The translations under genes were made by a program, and so were the position numbers. DNA of 64,000 nt from Rhexocercosporidium sp. MPI-PUGE-AT-0058 (lineage: Eukaryota > Ascomycota > Leotiomycetes > Helotiales), in the NCBI GenBank assembly GCA_020746875.1, contig JAGTJL010000005.1, positions 2,418,001-2,482,000 on the forward strand. Reading direction: 5' to 3'. Below the pieces are notes generated by a model. The model was not told the origin of the DNA, ran no database searches, and saw nothing but the letters and a program-made list of their open reading frames with translations. Each line of letters begins with the position of its first letter. Positions within the stretch are counted from its first letter, which is position 1. Shown piece by piece: positions 12,258-24,371 of this stretch.

Positions 12258-12855
12258 CTCAATTCTCGGAAACGCCTTGGTAGAAAAGTCCGGTGCTACA
12301 CAAAACCCGTGGGAGTTTGACGTCTTGTGTTGATGCTCTTTTGCTGGAGAAGAATGTTGTGGGGAGCGGATATGTAGACGAAACAGATATTCGGGATACG
12401 CGGATCCCGAGCGCCCGGGTTTCCCACCGCCTGCCTAGCGCCGAGATTTCCCTAGCGACGACCTTTGCTTGGCGATGGTGTCAACACTTCGAGCTTCACG
12501 CCGTCCATAGGGATTTCAGCCACCAGCACCGCCTGCACAGATACGATTGCTCATCTGCGATCACATACAGTCATACCGAATACTTGTTTTCTTTGCGAGC
12601 ACGAGTAGCGAGCCTCATCTCGACTCCGCTCAGGAATCGTCAGGTCTCGGGACTTTCAAAACATCCAGTCCTTAACTACTAGTGCATTCTGCATACCTCA
12701 TCTCGACTCATTGCTTCTTCAGCATAACCACCAAGCCTGTCAGCCGGAAACATATCACTCCGCAACATGTCCTCATAAGAGAAGAACAAAACATCTTCAA
12801 TTATCTTGTGCTTTGAATCTCATTATTCTACCATCGACCTATTATTGTATTATTA
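12258..12855. promoter_or_regulatory. shared divergent promoter between the Zn2Cys6 regulator and the ABC exporter
   Basis: These 598 bases separate the two start codons, and the genes point away from each other. Small ORFs here are not convincing. Both promoters must lie here, which makes co-regulation or autoregulation by the Zn2Cys6 protein likely. I did not identify a specific operator. Confidence 0.6.
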
Positions 12856-15800
12856 ATGGAGGAAAAAACGCCCGCAGCCCCGCCTTCAAGGGAGGAATCT
12901 CCTCCACCCAAAAACGATGGCGACGAGCAATCGATTGCTACGCCAGAAAGTGGAGGGTCTTTCAAGGACTATATCCGTATTTTTCAATATGCCGACCGAA
13001 TTTCATGGACTTTGAACGTCATATCTCTCATTACCTCGATTGGAGCGGGAGTCACGTTACCTCTTATGACCCTTGTTTTTGGAGATACCATTGGAGATTT
13101 CAATAATTTCTCAAGAGCCGATATCGACCCTCGGGCTTTCAATAACACAATTCTGAATTCTGTGTTTGTTCTTCCTTCAAATCTTCTCGTAAAAATCCCA
13201 AGCTAATCAGTCCAGCAAACTGTTTGTTTATCTCTTCGTCGCCAAACTCCTCTTGTCCTACATATCTACAATCACAATCTGCATCTCCGCAATCAGGACT
13301 ACTCGCGACCTTCGTCAGGATTTCCTCAGACACACATTACGGAAAGAGACGTGGCACTTTGATTTACAAGATGCCTCGTCCGTTGCTGTGTTGGTCACGA
13401 CCAATGGTTCTCGTATCAACAAAGGTGTTGCAGACAAACTCGCATTCCTCGTCCAGTATCTCGCCATGTTCATTGCCGCCTTCGTTGTCGCTCTTGCGGT
13501 TCAGTGGAAGTTAGCACTTATTACAATGAGTGTCATTCCAGCAATTTTTGTCATCACTGCTGGAGTCCTCGCTGCTGATGCACCCGTCGAAGCCCGCATC
13601 ATGCGAATTTACTCCAAGGGTGGATCGATTGCGCAAGAGGCTATATCCACCATTCGAACAATACACGCCTTCTGGGCACAGTCGAAGTTGATCGCAAAGT
13701 ATGACAAATACCTTATGGACGCGCACACTGAAGGCAAAAAGAAGTCCATTTTCTACGGCATCTTGTTTTCAACAGAGTACTTCTGCGTCTTCTCAGGAAT
13801 CGCTCTATCATTCTGGAAGGGATACAAAATGTACAGAAGTGGGGAGATCGAGTCTGTAGGCACAGTCTTTACAGTTGTCTTCTCGGTTCTCATCGCATCG
13901 TCCACTGTTTCCGCAATCGCTCCCCAGTTTCAAACCTTCACGAACGCTGCAGCTGCAGCTTCAGAGCTCTTCGAATTGATCGACTCGCCATCACTGCTGG
14001 ACCCACTTTCAGATGATGGCGTGAAGCCAAGAAAATGCGAAGGGCGATTAGAGGTTAGGGACCTGAAGTTCTCCTACCCGTCAAGGCCAGGCATCCAGGT
14101 CGTAAATGGTCTGAATCTTTCCATCCCAGCTGGCAAGACCACCGCTCTCGTTGGAGCAAGTGGGTGCGGCAAGAGCACCTTGATAGGTCTGCTTGAACGC
14201 TGGTATGAGAGATCATCTGGTGAGATCTTGTTGGATGGCACAGACATTACTCAGATAAACACCCGCTGGCTGCGAAGTCAGATTGGTCTTGTTCAACAGG
14301 TAATCCCAATCAAATCGCCAAGCATCTCCTCAGCTAACAAGCCAACAGGAACCTGTCCTTTTTCAGGGTACGGTATTTCAGAACGTTGCCAATGGCTTTT
14401 TGGATCACCAGAAGCTACTTCCAAGGGAAGAGCAGTTGAGGTTGATCCAAGAGGCTTGCGAAACGAGTAACGCTCACGAATTTATCTCTGAACTCCCACA
14501 GGTACATGATCCCCTAGATCACCGAAGTTCGCACTAATTGAATATCAAGGGTTACGACACAGAAATTGGTGAAGCAGCTGGCTTACTCTCTGGTGGACAA
14601 AAGCAGAGAGTCGCGATCGCCCGAAGTATCATCTCCAACCCCAAAATCCTACTTCTCGACGAAGCCACCAGCGCACTGGATCCAAGAGCTGAAGGCATCG
14701 TTCAAGCCGCGCTTGATAAAGTTTCCGCTGACAGGACTACGCTCTGCATTGCGCACAAGCTCTCAACCATCAAAAATGCGGATAACATCGCGGTCATCTC
14801 CTATGGGCGTGTTGTAGAAGAGGGAACTCACGAAGAGCTTCTTGAAGCAGATGGTCACTATGCCAGACTAGTTGCTGCCCAAGACATCGGCGGTGGACGA
14901 GATGATTCTGACAAGGAATCGACTACTGACGACAAGCAAGCCGACTCTGGTCTCATGCAACAGGCGTCGCTCTATAAGACCCAGACGCAAGCTAGCGCTG
15001 CTGCAATGGAAGACAGCTCCGGGACTCTTAACTACTCGCTCCTTAAATGCATCTGGTAAGCTCTTTCGCCCTAAATTTCACGTGGAAATGGGATTGGGGT
15101 TAAAAAATACAACTATAAGCTCGACAGAAAGAATTCACTGACTTACCAAACAGGATCATGTTCGGAGAACAAAAGGCCTTGTACCCTCATTTCATTCTAA
15201 CAGTCGTCTGTGCTCTCGCCGCAGGTGCCACCTTCCCGGGACAAGCCTTACTATTTTCACGAATCCTCAACGTCTTTAACCTCCCACCCAGCAAGGCTCA
15301 ATCCGAAGCGAATTTCTACGCTCTCATGTTTTTTGTCGTCGCGCTCGGAAATTTGCTCGCCTACTTCATCATCGGCTTCTTGTGCAATATGATTGGACAG
15401 GCTGTGACCTATCGCTACAGAAAGGAAATGTTCACGGACATGTTGAAGCAAGATATGGAATTTTTCAACTTGCCTGGTAACACTTCCGGAGCCTTGACTT
15501 CAAAGCTGTCATCGCTGCCTACGCAATTACAAGATCTTCTGAGCGCTAACATCCTGCTTATTTTCATCGTCTTCGTCAATGTTGTCTCATCGAGCATACT
15601 AGCCATTGCCTATGGGTGGAAACTTGGTCTGGTAATGGTCTTGGCTGGCCTCCCTCCACTCCTTATCTCAGGTTACATCAGAATCCGTCTGGAGACAGCA
15701 CTTGAGAAGAAGAACTCAGATCGATTTGCTGAAAGCGCCAGCTTGGCAAGCGAGGCCGTTTTAGCTATCAAGACAGTCTCCTCGTTGACTCTCGAATCCA

Positions 15801-16897
15801 CCGTCCTGGACAGATACAACGAGATGTTGAGCAATATTGTGAAAGTATCCATCAAGTCGCTCATGTGGACTATTGCGTGGTATGCAATATCCCAGTCTCT
15901 GGAGTTCCTCGTCATGGCACTCGGCTTCTGGTACGGATCCCAGCTCCTCCTCAGAGGCGAATACACCATCACTCAGTTCTACGTCATCTTCATTGGAGTT
16001 CTCTTCGCAGGTCAGGCTGCCGCACAATTCTTCTCCTATACCACGAGCATCACACAAGCAAGCGGAGCAGCAAACTATATCCTTTGGCTCCGATCCCGCA
16101 AACCAGTCATGCAAGAAACCCCCGAAAACATCGACAAGGGCCCTGGCGGAGAAGGCGGCGAGATCGCACTTTCATCAATGACTTTCCAATACCCTGGCCG
16201 CACGACCCGCGTTCTGAAAGACATCGGTATGACGATCAAGCACGGCGAATTTGCCGCATTTGTTGGCCCATCAGGCTGCGGTAAGTCCACAATGGTGAAC
16301 CTCCTAGAACGCTTCTACGACCCCACCTCCGGCGAGATCAACTTCGCAGGCAACCCAATCCAGTCATACTCCCCGCGTCTCTACCGCCAAAACATATCTC
16401 TTGTCCAACAAGAACCAACACTCTACTCCGGCTCAGTCTTCGAAAACGTTTCACTCGGTCTCGAAGAAGTCGCCACCGAAGCTCAAATTATCGAAGCCTG
16501 CCGCCAAGCCAACGCCCTAGAATTCATCGAGTCCCTCCCCGAAGGTTTTCAAACCGCTTGCGGGAACCGCGGTCTCCAATTCTCCGGCGGTCAGAAGCAA
16601 CGCATTGCTATCGCGAGAGCTCTGATTCGGAAACCGAGATTGTTGTTGCTGGATGAGGCGACGAGTGCGCTTGATACGCAGTCGGAGCGGATTGTTCAGG
16701 AGGCGCTGGATCAGGCGAAGGAGGGGAGGACCACTGTTGCTGTTGCACATAGATTGTCGACTATTAAGCATGCGGATGTCATTTTTGTTTTTGGAGATGG
16801 GAAAGTTGTGGAGAGGGGGACGCATGCGGAGTTGCTGGCGCTGAAGGGGAGGTATTTTGATATGTGTTTGGCGCAGAGTCTTGACAAGCAGGTTTGA
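12856..16897 (+). CDS. full-size ABCB (MDR/P-glycoprotein-type) ABC exporter
   Basis: The five-exon model is 12856-13163, 13216-14299, 14349-14501, 14550-15055 and 15154-16897, giving 1,264 residues, the normal length for a (TMD-NBD)2 fungal MDR exporter. NBD1 has Walker [10 protein letters not shown] near residue 416, signature LSGGQKQR, Walker [13 protein letters not shown] and switch AHKLSTI. NBD2 has Walker [10 protein letters not shown] near 1054, signature FSGGQKQR, Walker [13 protein letters not shown] and AHRLSTI. Both catalytic Glu residues follow the Walker B Asp, so both sites look active. The two membrane domains lie around residues 55-350 and 690-990. The family exports hydrophobic drugs, toxins or peptides across the plasma membrane; the substrate cannot be read from sequence. 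The divergent Zn2Cys6 gene is the likely local regulator. Skipping the 48-52 base introns breaks the reading frame. Confidence 0.93.
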
Positions 16898-17299
16898 GCG
16901 GGTTTGGTTTGATTGAAATTGGCATACCGCATATAGATGTACGAATAGAGTAATATAGATCAATATGTATATAATTTCCCTTCAAAAGCAGGTCATGGTG
17001 CTTGTCGTGGGAAGGTCTGCTGCGGTGGGGCTTAATTTTGAGAGAGCTCTAAACGGGGACTCGTCGCACTTGCGAGACGCCGAGGTAGTTGTTAGCTGAC
17101 ATGAAGTGCGATATGCTGGCCTTGTATTGATTATAATTGATTATAAATTCGTTGAGTGGAGGCGGATAAAGCTGCGTTCTTGATCCACAGTAAGCAGGTG
17201 TATCATCTATAGGACACCCGTCAATGTAATCGTACCACCAAAACAACCTAAGCGACACCTAAAAGGGGGCGGGGCACAACCCTCGCTTCTGTGACATGT
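16898..17299. other. intergenic, nothing recognised
   Basis: Downstream of the ABC exporter. It presumably holds the exporter's 3' end; I see no coding run. Confidence 0.5.
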
Positions 17300-17831
17300 C
17301 AGCTCAGAAGCTTCTTCGAGCGTGACTGTGGTGATCTCTCTCGAGTCGGGGGCGAGCATACCATTGTCGAATTCTTTCCAGATCTAGAATGTGAACATTG
17401 GGAGCCAATATTACGACTCTTCGACTGCAATACCATCTCCCGAGTTTGACATCTTGGACAGAGTAAGCTGTCGACCGGTATTGTCGAAAAAGCTGGCTCG
17501 ACTTTGTACTGCACGGCTTTATAAATTGGAACGAATGGAACTGATGGAGTTCTTCTCAGTTGCCATCGAAAGGTACCGCGCAGCTTACAAGTCTCCCTGT
17601 CTAGGAAGTTTGTGCTTAAAGGCAATGATAGCTTATATTAACCGTTGCCCAACGCTTGATCAAAGTGAAGATGGTCCAGCGATTCCCTCAATTTTGTCGA
17701 TGTTGGCTTGGGGCAGATTGGAGGTCTCATTTGGTGAGCTGGACCCCAGGACTTTACGTGCTTTTCGGCTGACGGACAGGAAAATTTGGGAGTACTACAT
17801 GCCATGTGCAAGAATGGCACCAGTGATGTAA
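17300..17831 (+). pseudogene. BTB/POZ-like gene fragment split over two frames
   Basis: A first frame (about 17,300-17,440) reads EHTIVEFFPDLECEHWEPILRLF, which resembles the loop before the third helix of fungal BTB domains. A second frame (17,391-17,831) reads ARLYKLERMELMEFFSVAI, like the later helix where fungal BTB proteins have a LY-x-LA-x-KY pattern, and stays open for 146 residues to the stop. I found no intron that joins them cleanly, so this is either a frameshifted gene or one with an exon I missed. BTB proteins are protein-interaction adaptors, often for Cul3 ligases. The family guess is weak. Confidence 0.35.
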
Positions 17832-19681
17832 TTCGGCTTGGGCTCTCAAGAAATCTAATCGAGAGACTCGGTAAGTGTTTTATACTATCTAGCGGCGACC
17901 TGCACGGAGACTAATGCGATCGTCTTTTAGTCTGGAAATTTAAGTCCCACTTTAAGTTCGAATGCGGCGTGCACTTGGGCGGTGGCTTCGGGATACTTAA
18001 AGATTGAGTAGTCCATGTTGCCAGACTTCCACCGAAGGAGTAATTAAATTAGAGTCCAACCTGACCAATTCAAGTAATCGGACTGTGTCGTGACATGTGT
18101 CAGCAGTAAATCGAAAAGAGTAATTGAGATATTGTTTATTCTTACCTCTTTCTTGATCTCCAACTCAAGTTCCTGGGTCCTTTACTTATGTATGTTTTCC
18201 AGATCCCGGTACCATTCTTTAAGCTCTATCGCAAACTCATTCTGGCGATCCTTAGCTATTTCCGGTCCATTTAAAAGCGAGTCCTACTCTAAGTATAATT
18301 AGTACTAGTTATTAACTGCTTGGATATCTAGCTTATAAATAACATCTCTGGCTGCTTTTAAATTCTCTTTGAGGTTCTTAAGCTTTATTACTAAGTAAAT
18401 ATTAAAATTATAGTTTTACTAGATATTAGAGAGGCTCCTCACAGAAGATGTCAAAGCGACCGAGGTTCGATGTCGGAAAGAGATGCATAAGAGAATATCT
18501 CACCCTTTAAGGATTTTTGTAAATGCTTATAAGGATTTATTTTAACCGAAAGAGGGCTATAGTCGGTAAGCGGCTGATTTTCGGATTTTCCTTAACGAGG
18601 AGGTGATTGAGAAGGAGAATGTCTTTATATAAGACGCGAAGTGGCGTTAATCTTTAAATGAAATGCGAAGATAATACAGTTGAGTCTCAGATCTATTGAA
18701 TTTTAGCCGTTGTTTGAAATCTAAAGGAATATTGAATGATCGCCAGATCAACTGAACCTTATCGGGCTGTCTGTCTTGTAGAGAAGTAGTGCCACTATAA
18801 GAGAGATAATGGAATCGTGCAGGCAGTGAAGAGTCGGATGGGCGAGATCGGTTGAGTGCTTGAATGAACGAGCGCCGTCGTCGAAGTGCTGATTGCAATT
18901 GTCTCAAGAAAGACGTCAGCTACGCACTGAACTCATGCGGTCGTCGGGGTTAAGCCAGGTTGCTAATTGCCAGGGAGGAAAGGGACAATAGTGGACAAGG
19001 TCTCTGCAGGAGAAATAGAAGAGGAAAGTCGTTTGCATTTTTGATAGGTAGGAGTCAAGGAGAGTCCACACAACAAAGGGTAGGTCAGCTATAACCTCAA
19101 CTTTGATGCTTCGCCGATGACTGGTAGTTCCCAGGACTCTCATAGAAGTGAGAGAAGTGCAACGTAGAAAAGTTAGCTTCTGTCACATCGGGTACACATA
19201 ACTAAGTTTGAATCTCGACAACGTTAAGGGATATCCCATTTTCACAGTATCCAGACTGGAGAATGTAACGCAGCTTCGCTCGCAGTCCCACTGAACTCTG
19301 TGAAAAAGTACTTTTTCACCAAATAGGGCCTTTCATGCACATCAGTCATATGTGCTTACTCTTTGTTGCAAAGCGAAAATTAGGATGGCGGGAAGCACCA
19401 ATGAATACCTGCACCTCCGTGCCGCAACGTACAAATGCTTTAAGGTCGGGACTGAGAGAGAAGAAAATAGCGTATGCCACGTAGGCCCAGTGCCTCAGGT
19501 CAAAAGCCTGAATGAATTTGTGCTATTGCAAATACCCACAGCTACAGCTATCAGCTTATGCGGATTGCAGCAAAACCCATGAACGCCTCTTCTCATGACC
19601 ACTCTCAAAGAAGACGCGCATCTCAAATCAGAAAAGAGTTCACACATGCCATCCCTTCCTGTCTATTATAATGCCTGACTT
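17832..19681. other. gene-poor stretch with a minus-strand relic
   Basis: It contains the coiled-coil relic at about 18,150-18,430 (separate entry). The remainder, including 18,430-19,670, shows only short conflicting ORFs. Confidence 0.4.
18150..18430 (-). pseudogene. decayed coiled-coil-type gene fragment
   Basis: The minus strand reads LKNLKENLKAARDVIYKLD after a plausible TAG acceptor, then a stop. Further on, another frame reads RQNEFAIELKEWYRDLENIHK, an in-frame stop, then RTQELELEIKKE before a GTAAGA donor. Charged helical composition and residual splice signals suggest an old gene of unknown family with a few disabling changes. Confidence 0.35.
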
Positions 19682-20220
19682 TCAAAACTCATCGCAACTG
19701 CCGCAGCCGCAGCAGTTCTCTTTCTTACCCTTCTTGCCAGTGTCCTTAATATTAATCTCTATCTCGAACAAATCCTCGGCAGCGCTCTTAACATTAAGAG
19801 TCTTGTCGAGCAACTCAGCGAACTCGTTGTCTTTCTTATCCCTAACACGACGCTTCTCGATCTTCTTTTCAGTCTTGAGGATAGCTATAAGGGAACTCTG
19901 GGCACCACGGACAACGCTCTGTCGCAGAAAGTATTAGCTGAATTCTCTGAGACAGGAAACACGAAGTATAAAGATGAAAGAAATAAAAACTGGTACATAC
20001 GGCATCATTGCTTGCATAAGCACCAGAGAACTGAGTGAGGAAGGTGCTGAGACCTTAGGAGTTGGAGGCTTGAGGAGACTCGGGAGTAGCTGGTGCACTG
20101 GCAGTGGAAGCAGGAGCGCGATCCTCCTTCTTGGCCCAGGGTTGAAAGTCCTCCGAGGAGGCAGCTATTCTGTCGCGTAACAGACGCCCTCGTGGTCAGA
20201 TCGAGGAAAAACTCACACAT
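19682..20220 (-). CDS. small uncharacterised protein with Cys-rich C-terminus
   Basis: The four-exon model is 20220-20217, 20164-20099, 20053-20001 and 19918-19682, giving 119 residues. The N-terminus (MSASSEDFQPWAKKED) is acidic and disordered. The middle (QSSLIAILKTEKKIEKRRVRDKK) is a charged helix or coiled coil. The tail ends with a CCGCGSC motif that could bind a metal. The first coding exon is only four bases, and the second intron is 45 bases, a multiple of three that carries an in-frame TAA; retaining it would truncate the protein to about 37 residues. I do not recognise the family. The clean coding character of the last exon argues for a real gene. Confidence 0.6.
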
Positions 20221-20866
20221 CTTGGCAATGTGCTGTTTGCTTGAGTTGGAATGAACGGTAATGAGGGTTGCGAGTTGCTTATATTGTATTTGAGGCGATG
20301 TTGTTGCTCGGTCGCGAGAGCAAGGTGCTACAAGCTGGTGTTTTGGAAAGAAAGGACGATAACTCTCGAGGGAGGCGCGAAGTTTCATAAAGACGCTGCG
20401 TTTTTGGCGGTTAGCGGTGAATTCGAAAGTGAACTTTGTAATTTTACAGTCTAACTTGATAGGCTGTTTTGTATCTTCTGGTGATAAAATTGTTTAGCGA
20501 GGACCACTTGTGCCCATGTATTACTTTCATATATTTTCACATTCACAAATCGATATGTTTCTTATTGACGGAAGCCATTTAGCCTTATATCTAATGTCAA
20601 TAACCCTTGAGATAGCTTCGCCCTCTAAGTTTACCACTACCAGCTAACCCTCCCTTCACCAGGCGTGGCAGGTATAGAATCCATATAGCAAGGGTAATAG
20701 AGTTACAGACTCTCGAGTCGAGTCTCGTTAAGAGGGTAGCCTTGGGACTGATCAACCGTACAAAACACCAGCATTCATGCTCTTTCCCTAATGCAAATAT
20801 TTAATGACAATAGAGAGATAGGTCATCTGGGACCTGGCCTCATAAAAGACGGGAGGATACAACGAT
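20221..20866. other. intergenic between two minus-strand genes
   Basis: Upstream region of the 119-residue gene and 3' side of the F-box gene. No coding run or RNA gene seen. Confidence 0.5.
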
Positions 20867-21886
20867 TCACCTTTCCACAATCCTTGAAGCCCACTCCCGG
20901 TGTCGTCCCCTATGCAAATGCTCCATGCCTTTCCCCTCTCGTACAAAGAGTCCCCAAATCTCCCTTGCAGCCTCACACTCTTCAAAATGCCTTAGATATT
21001 CCTCCTCCAAATATGCCGTGTCTAACACTCTTTTGAAGCAATCACTGGACCACCTGTGACTGGAGCTTCTGTACCACACAAGCTCGCATCCACGGCACCA
21101 AACCCCTGATTCCGTATGGCGATTCCGAGTGTTAAGATAGGGAATAGGCGTCGAGACCATGAAAGGTAAAGGATCATTGGGGTGTCTAAGAAGGGCTTTG
21201 GCGTTCTGATTGAGAATTGTATGGTCCTCCCCACCCGGCTGAGTTTTGGTTCGTTTTTCAAGGGCAAGAGCCAAAGCCTTTCTCACGCTCACCACTTTCA
21301 GTCTCCTTCTTCGTTCTGTTCGCTTGATGGTGTAGATTCCAGGGACTGTTGTGACAACTGGGATCCTCTTTTCCATCTCGTTTTTGGAGAGACCAAATGT
21401 AGAAGCAGCAGTCGAGAGAGTGGTGGGAGCCATCTTTGAGTCGTGGAGACATGAGAAGCAACAGCGCTCAGATGTGATGAGTGAGAGATATGGTCCGAAG
21501 GCTTCGCAGCACACGCATCGATCGTTCGTGAGGACAGTGTAGAGCTGCCCGATACAGTATGTCGATGTGAGATGTGTAGCGTGCAGAACACGGAGGACTG
21601 AACCTGCAAAAGTAGTAAGATCTCGGTATGGCGGAAACAAGTCCACTATGAGTCTGCAATTGCGGCTCAGACATCTGACAGACTCGATCGTGCTGATATC
21701 CAGGTAGCCTAGGACATTGTGAATGACCTCCAATGGTAACCGGATCAGAGCTCCTGTTGATATGAAGGCAGCGGCAGAAGCTGAATAAACTTGCTCGTTT
21801 CTTTTCCCTGTCGAGGCGCGGGTCAGGGAGTTATCTGCTTCGGACCAGTGGTATGTCACAACCTGTAATTGCGAACGTTGAGCCAT
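20867..21886 (-). CDS. F-box protein
   Basis: Single exon of 339 residues. The open frame extends upstream, but the first in-frame ATG is at 21886. An F-box lies at about residues 46-85 (LIRLPLEVIHNVLGYLDI, then CLSRNCRLIV). Further on come Cys clusters (RCVCC, CCFSC, WCRGC) of the sort seen in many fungal F-box proteins whose C-terminal part is poorly conserved. F-box proteins link substrates to SCF (Skp1-Cul1) ubiquitin ligases, and the C-terminal half would pick the substrate. The substrate is unknown. Confidence 0.75.
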   Translation of the reverse strand: MAQRSQLQVVTYHWSEADNSLTRASTGKRNEQVYSASAAAFISTGALIRLPLEVIHNVLGYLDISTIESVRCLSRNCRLIVDLFPPYRDLTTFAGSVLRVLHATHLTSTYCIGQLYTVLTNDRCVCCEAFGPYLSLITSERCCFSCLHDSKMAPTTLSTAASTFGLSKNEMEKRIPVVTTVPGIYTIKRTERRRRLKVVSVRKALALALEKRTKTQPGGEDHTILNQNAKALLRHPNDPLPFMVSTPIPYLNTRNRHTESGVWCRGCELVWYRSSSHRWSSDCFKRVLDTAYLEEEYLRHFEECEAAREIWGLFVREGKGMEHLHRGRHREWASRIVER

Positions 21887-22422
21887 CCCCAAGATTTGAA
21901 GCGGCCTCCTAGATTTGGCTTTCGTCCTCTTTCGCGGGGTCGGAGCGGAATAACTGTTATCCGGAGAAACGCCGAGACTTCCCCAGGCTGGAACGGCCCT
22001 CCAATGTTCCCGGACGAGGGAATTAATCTTATTAATAATTACTATCTTATTATTCTGGCGAGAATTCGACAAGTCCGTCAGATCTATTTCTACTCTAATC
22101 AGTAGCCGAGAATTTGAATCTGAGGAGTAATATGTGATGGGCTGCAGTAACCTTTATACTATCCTCAGGGAAGGATAGTATGATGACGATCCACGCACAA
22201 GACCACCATCCCCCCCCAGTCCGGTAAGTCTTCCGACCAGGTGCAGAGCCGACTGCCATGAAGTTAGCCCTTCGAAGGTTGTACAGAAAGTTAAGTCTTG
22301 TATTTCTGTTACTTCTTTTTCTTCTCCTCTTGTACTCTTATCCCGCAGATTCCACAACTACAATTGCCGCCTTACAAGCATCTCTCGCCCATCAACGCTT
22401 TCTCAGTTAAGACTACTATAAT
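21887..22422. promoter_or_regulatory. divergent intergenic region between the F-box gene and the MFS gene
   Basis: These 536 bases separate two start codons on opposite strands. No coding signal was found. It must hold both promoters; no specific site was identified. Confidence 0.4.
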
Positions 22423-24188
22423 ATGGGAATCTTCAGCAAGGAACGAGAAGAGGGGAATAGTGTGACGGTGACTAGAGGGGCAGAAATGACCAGGAGTCCA
22501 GTACAAGGGGATCCAGAGAAACATGCCGAGCATCAAGGCGATTCTACCCCACAGAACCAGGATACTCATCCACAGCCCTTCCAATTCGACCCTGCGTTAG
22601 AAAAGCGAGTTGTGCGAAAAATAGATAGACATCTGATCCCTCTGGTTATGGTATTGTGTATGTTGAGAGCAACCTCTCTATGAAAACCGAACGCTGACAT
22701 ACATATTCACAGATCTCCTTGCATACCTCGACCGTTCGAACATTGGGTACCCCTTTATTGCCCTCTACATATTAAGAACATGCGACTAATACTACGGCAG
22801 AAATGCACGAATCGCAGGAATGGAAGAGGACCTCAACCTCGGACCCGATCAATACGAATGGCTTCTTACCATTTTCTATATAGCATATATCTTGTTCGAG
22901 CCGTTCGGACTGATGTGGAAGGTTATCCCACCACATAAATGGGCGGCATTTACGGTCATGGGTTGGGCTTTGTGCGGGACTCTCCAAGCGGCTACATACA
23001 GTTGGTCAGGCATGATGGCGGCCCGGTTCTTCTTGGGAGTTTTTGAAGCTTGCTTTTCGCCAGGTACGTAATTCAGGCTATCCCTTATAAATTCCAAAAG
23101 GCAAGCGGCTTACGAGGGCTCCAGGAATCCCCTTCCTTCTCTCGTTCTTCTATCGTCGGAACGAACTCGGCCTCCGATGTGGTATCTTCCTCAGTGCTGC
23201 TCCTCTAGCGACCTGCTTTGCTGGTGCATTGGCGTATGGCATCACGTCCGGAGATCCAAAGGATATCTCATCATGGCGTTTGCTCTTCCTCGTAGAAGGC
23301 TTGCCATGTGTTGTAGCAGCTGTCCTGGCCTGGTTCCTGATGCCTGATAGTCCCGAGAAAGCCAAGTTCTTAGATGCTGAAGAGCGTGCTGTTGCCAGAG
23401 CAAGGTCTGTGAGACAAACTGGTATCGACGGTGAAAGCAGAGTTGGGGAAGTCCACTGGGCGGATGTTGGTGCAACTTTGCTTGATGTCAAAGTATGTAT
23501 TGACCTCGAAACTGAAATTTGCATACTTACTTAACATCAATAGCCGTGGATTACTGGACTGATGTACTTTTCATGCAATGTCTCCTTTTCTTCTCTTCCC
23601 GTTTTCCTGCCAACCATTCTCACGGAGATGGGCTTCACCAAAATCCACGCCCAAGGTCTCTCGGCACCACCGTACTTTCTCGCTTTCCTTCTTGTTATCA
23701 TCACCTGCCGGATAGCAGACAAGACTTCCCAACGTGGCCTCATGATCTTCTGTCTATCACTTCTAGGAGCTACTGGATACATTATGCTCGCGACAGCCAG
23801 TAGCACTGGAGCTCGGTATACTGGTGTGTATCTCGCCGCAGCCGGAATCTTCCCATCCATTGGAAATATCTTACCATGGGTGCTGAATAATCAAGGCAGT
23901 GATACCCGAAGAGGCACGGGTATTGCGATGTTGAACGTAATAGGACAGTGCGGACCATTATTGGGAACGAGGTTGTATCCGAAGAGTGAAGGACCATACT
24001 ATAGAAAGGGGATGTGGGTATGTGCTGCTTTCATGCTATTCAATAGCGCTCTGGCACTAGGACTGCGTTTCTTGCTGAAGTGGGAGAACAAGAAACTCGA
24101 TGAGAAGTATGGTGTTTTGGACCAAGGAAAACACATTGACGGACAAGGAGAGGAGAATTCTGGTCCGAGATATCGGTATATTCTATGA
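22423..24188 (+). CDS. MFS transporter, Dal5/anion:cation symporter (ACS) type
   Basis: The five-exon model is 22423-22657, 22713-22746, 22801-23063, 23125-23492 and 23544-24188, giving 514 residues and about 12 membrane helices. The diagnostic LDRSNIGNA motif follows the first helix, as in allantoate/nicotinate/vitamin permeases of the Dal5 family. A hydrophilic N-tail of about 60 residues is followed by KIDRHLIPL, also typical. It is probably a plasma-membrane, proton-coupled importer of a small organic anion; the substrate is not predictable. Exon 2 is only 34 bases. The gene is convergent with the next MFS gene, with 183 bases between stop codons. Confidence 0.88.
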
Positions 24189-24371
24189 GATAGTACCTAG
24201 ATAGGGCTTCATCTTCTATAATCTAGTGGGGAATCTCTGATCTATCTATATGATCTAAGTCTACGAAAAGAAAAGCCAGTGAGGCACTCAACTCAAACGC
24301 CACCGCTATGCAATGCTCCCAGCCCAGTCCACGGCATTAAATTACCACTCCCCCTCTCGCCAAGCCACTGG

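Noticed and set aside
15865..16284. ORFs antisense or shifted within the ABC exporter
   Set aside because: They overlap exons with strong ABC motifs in the real frame; shadows of codon bias.
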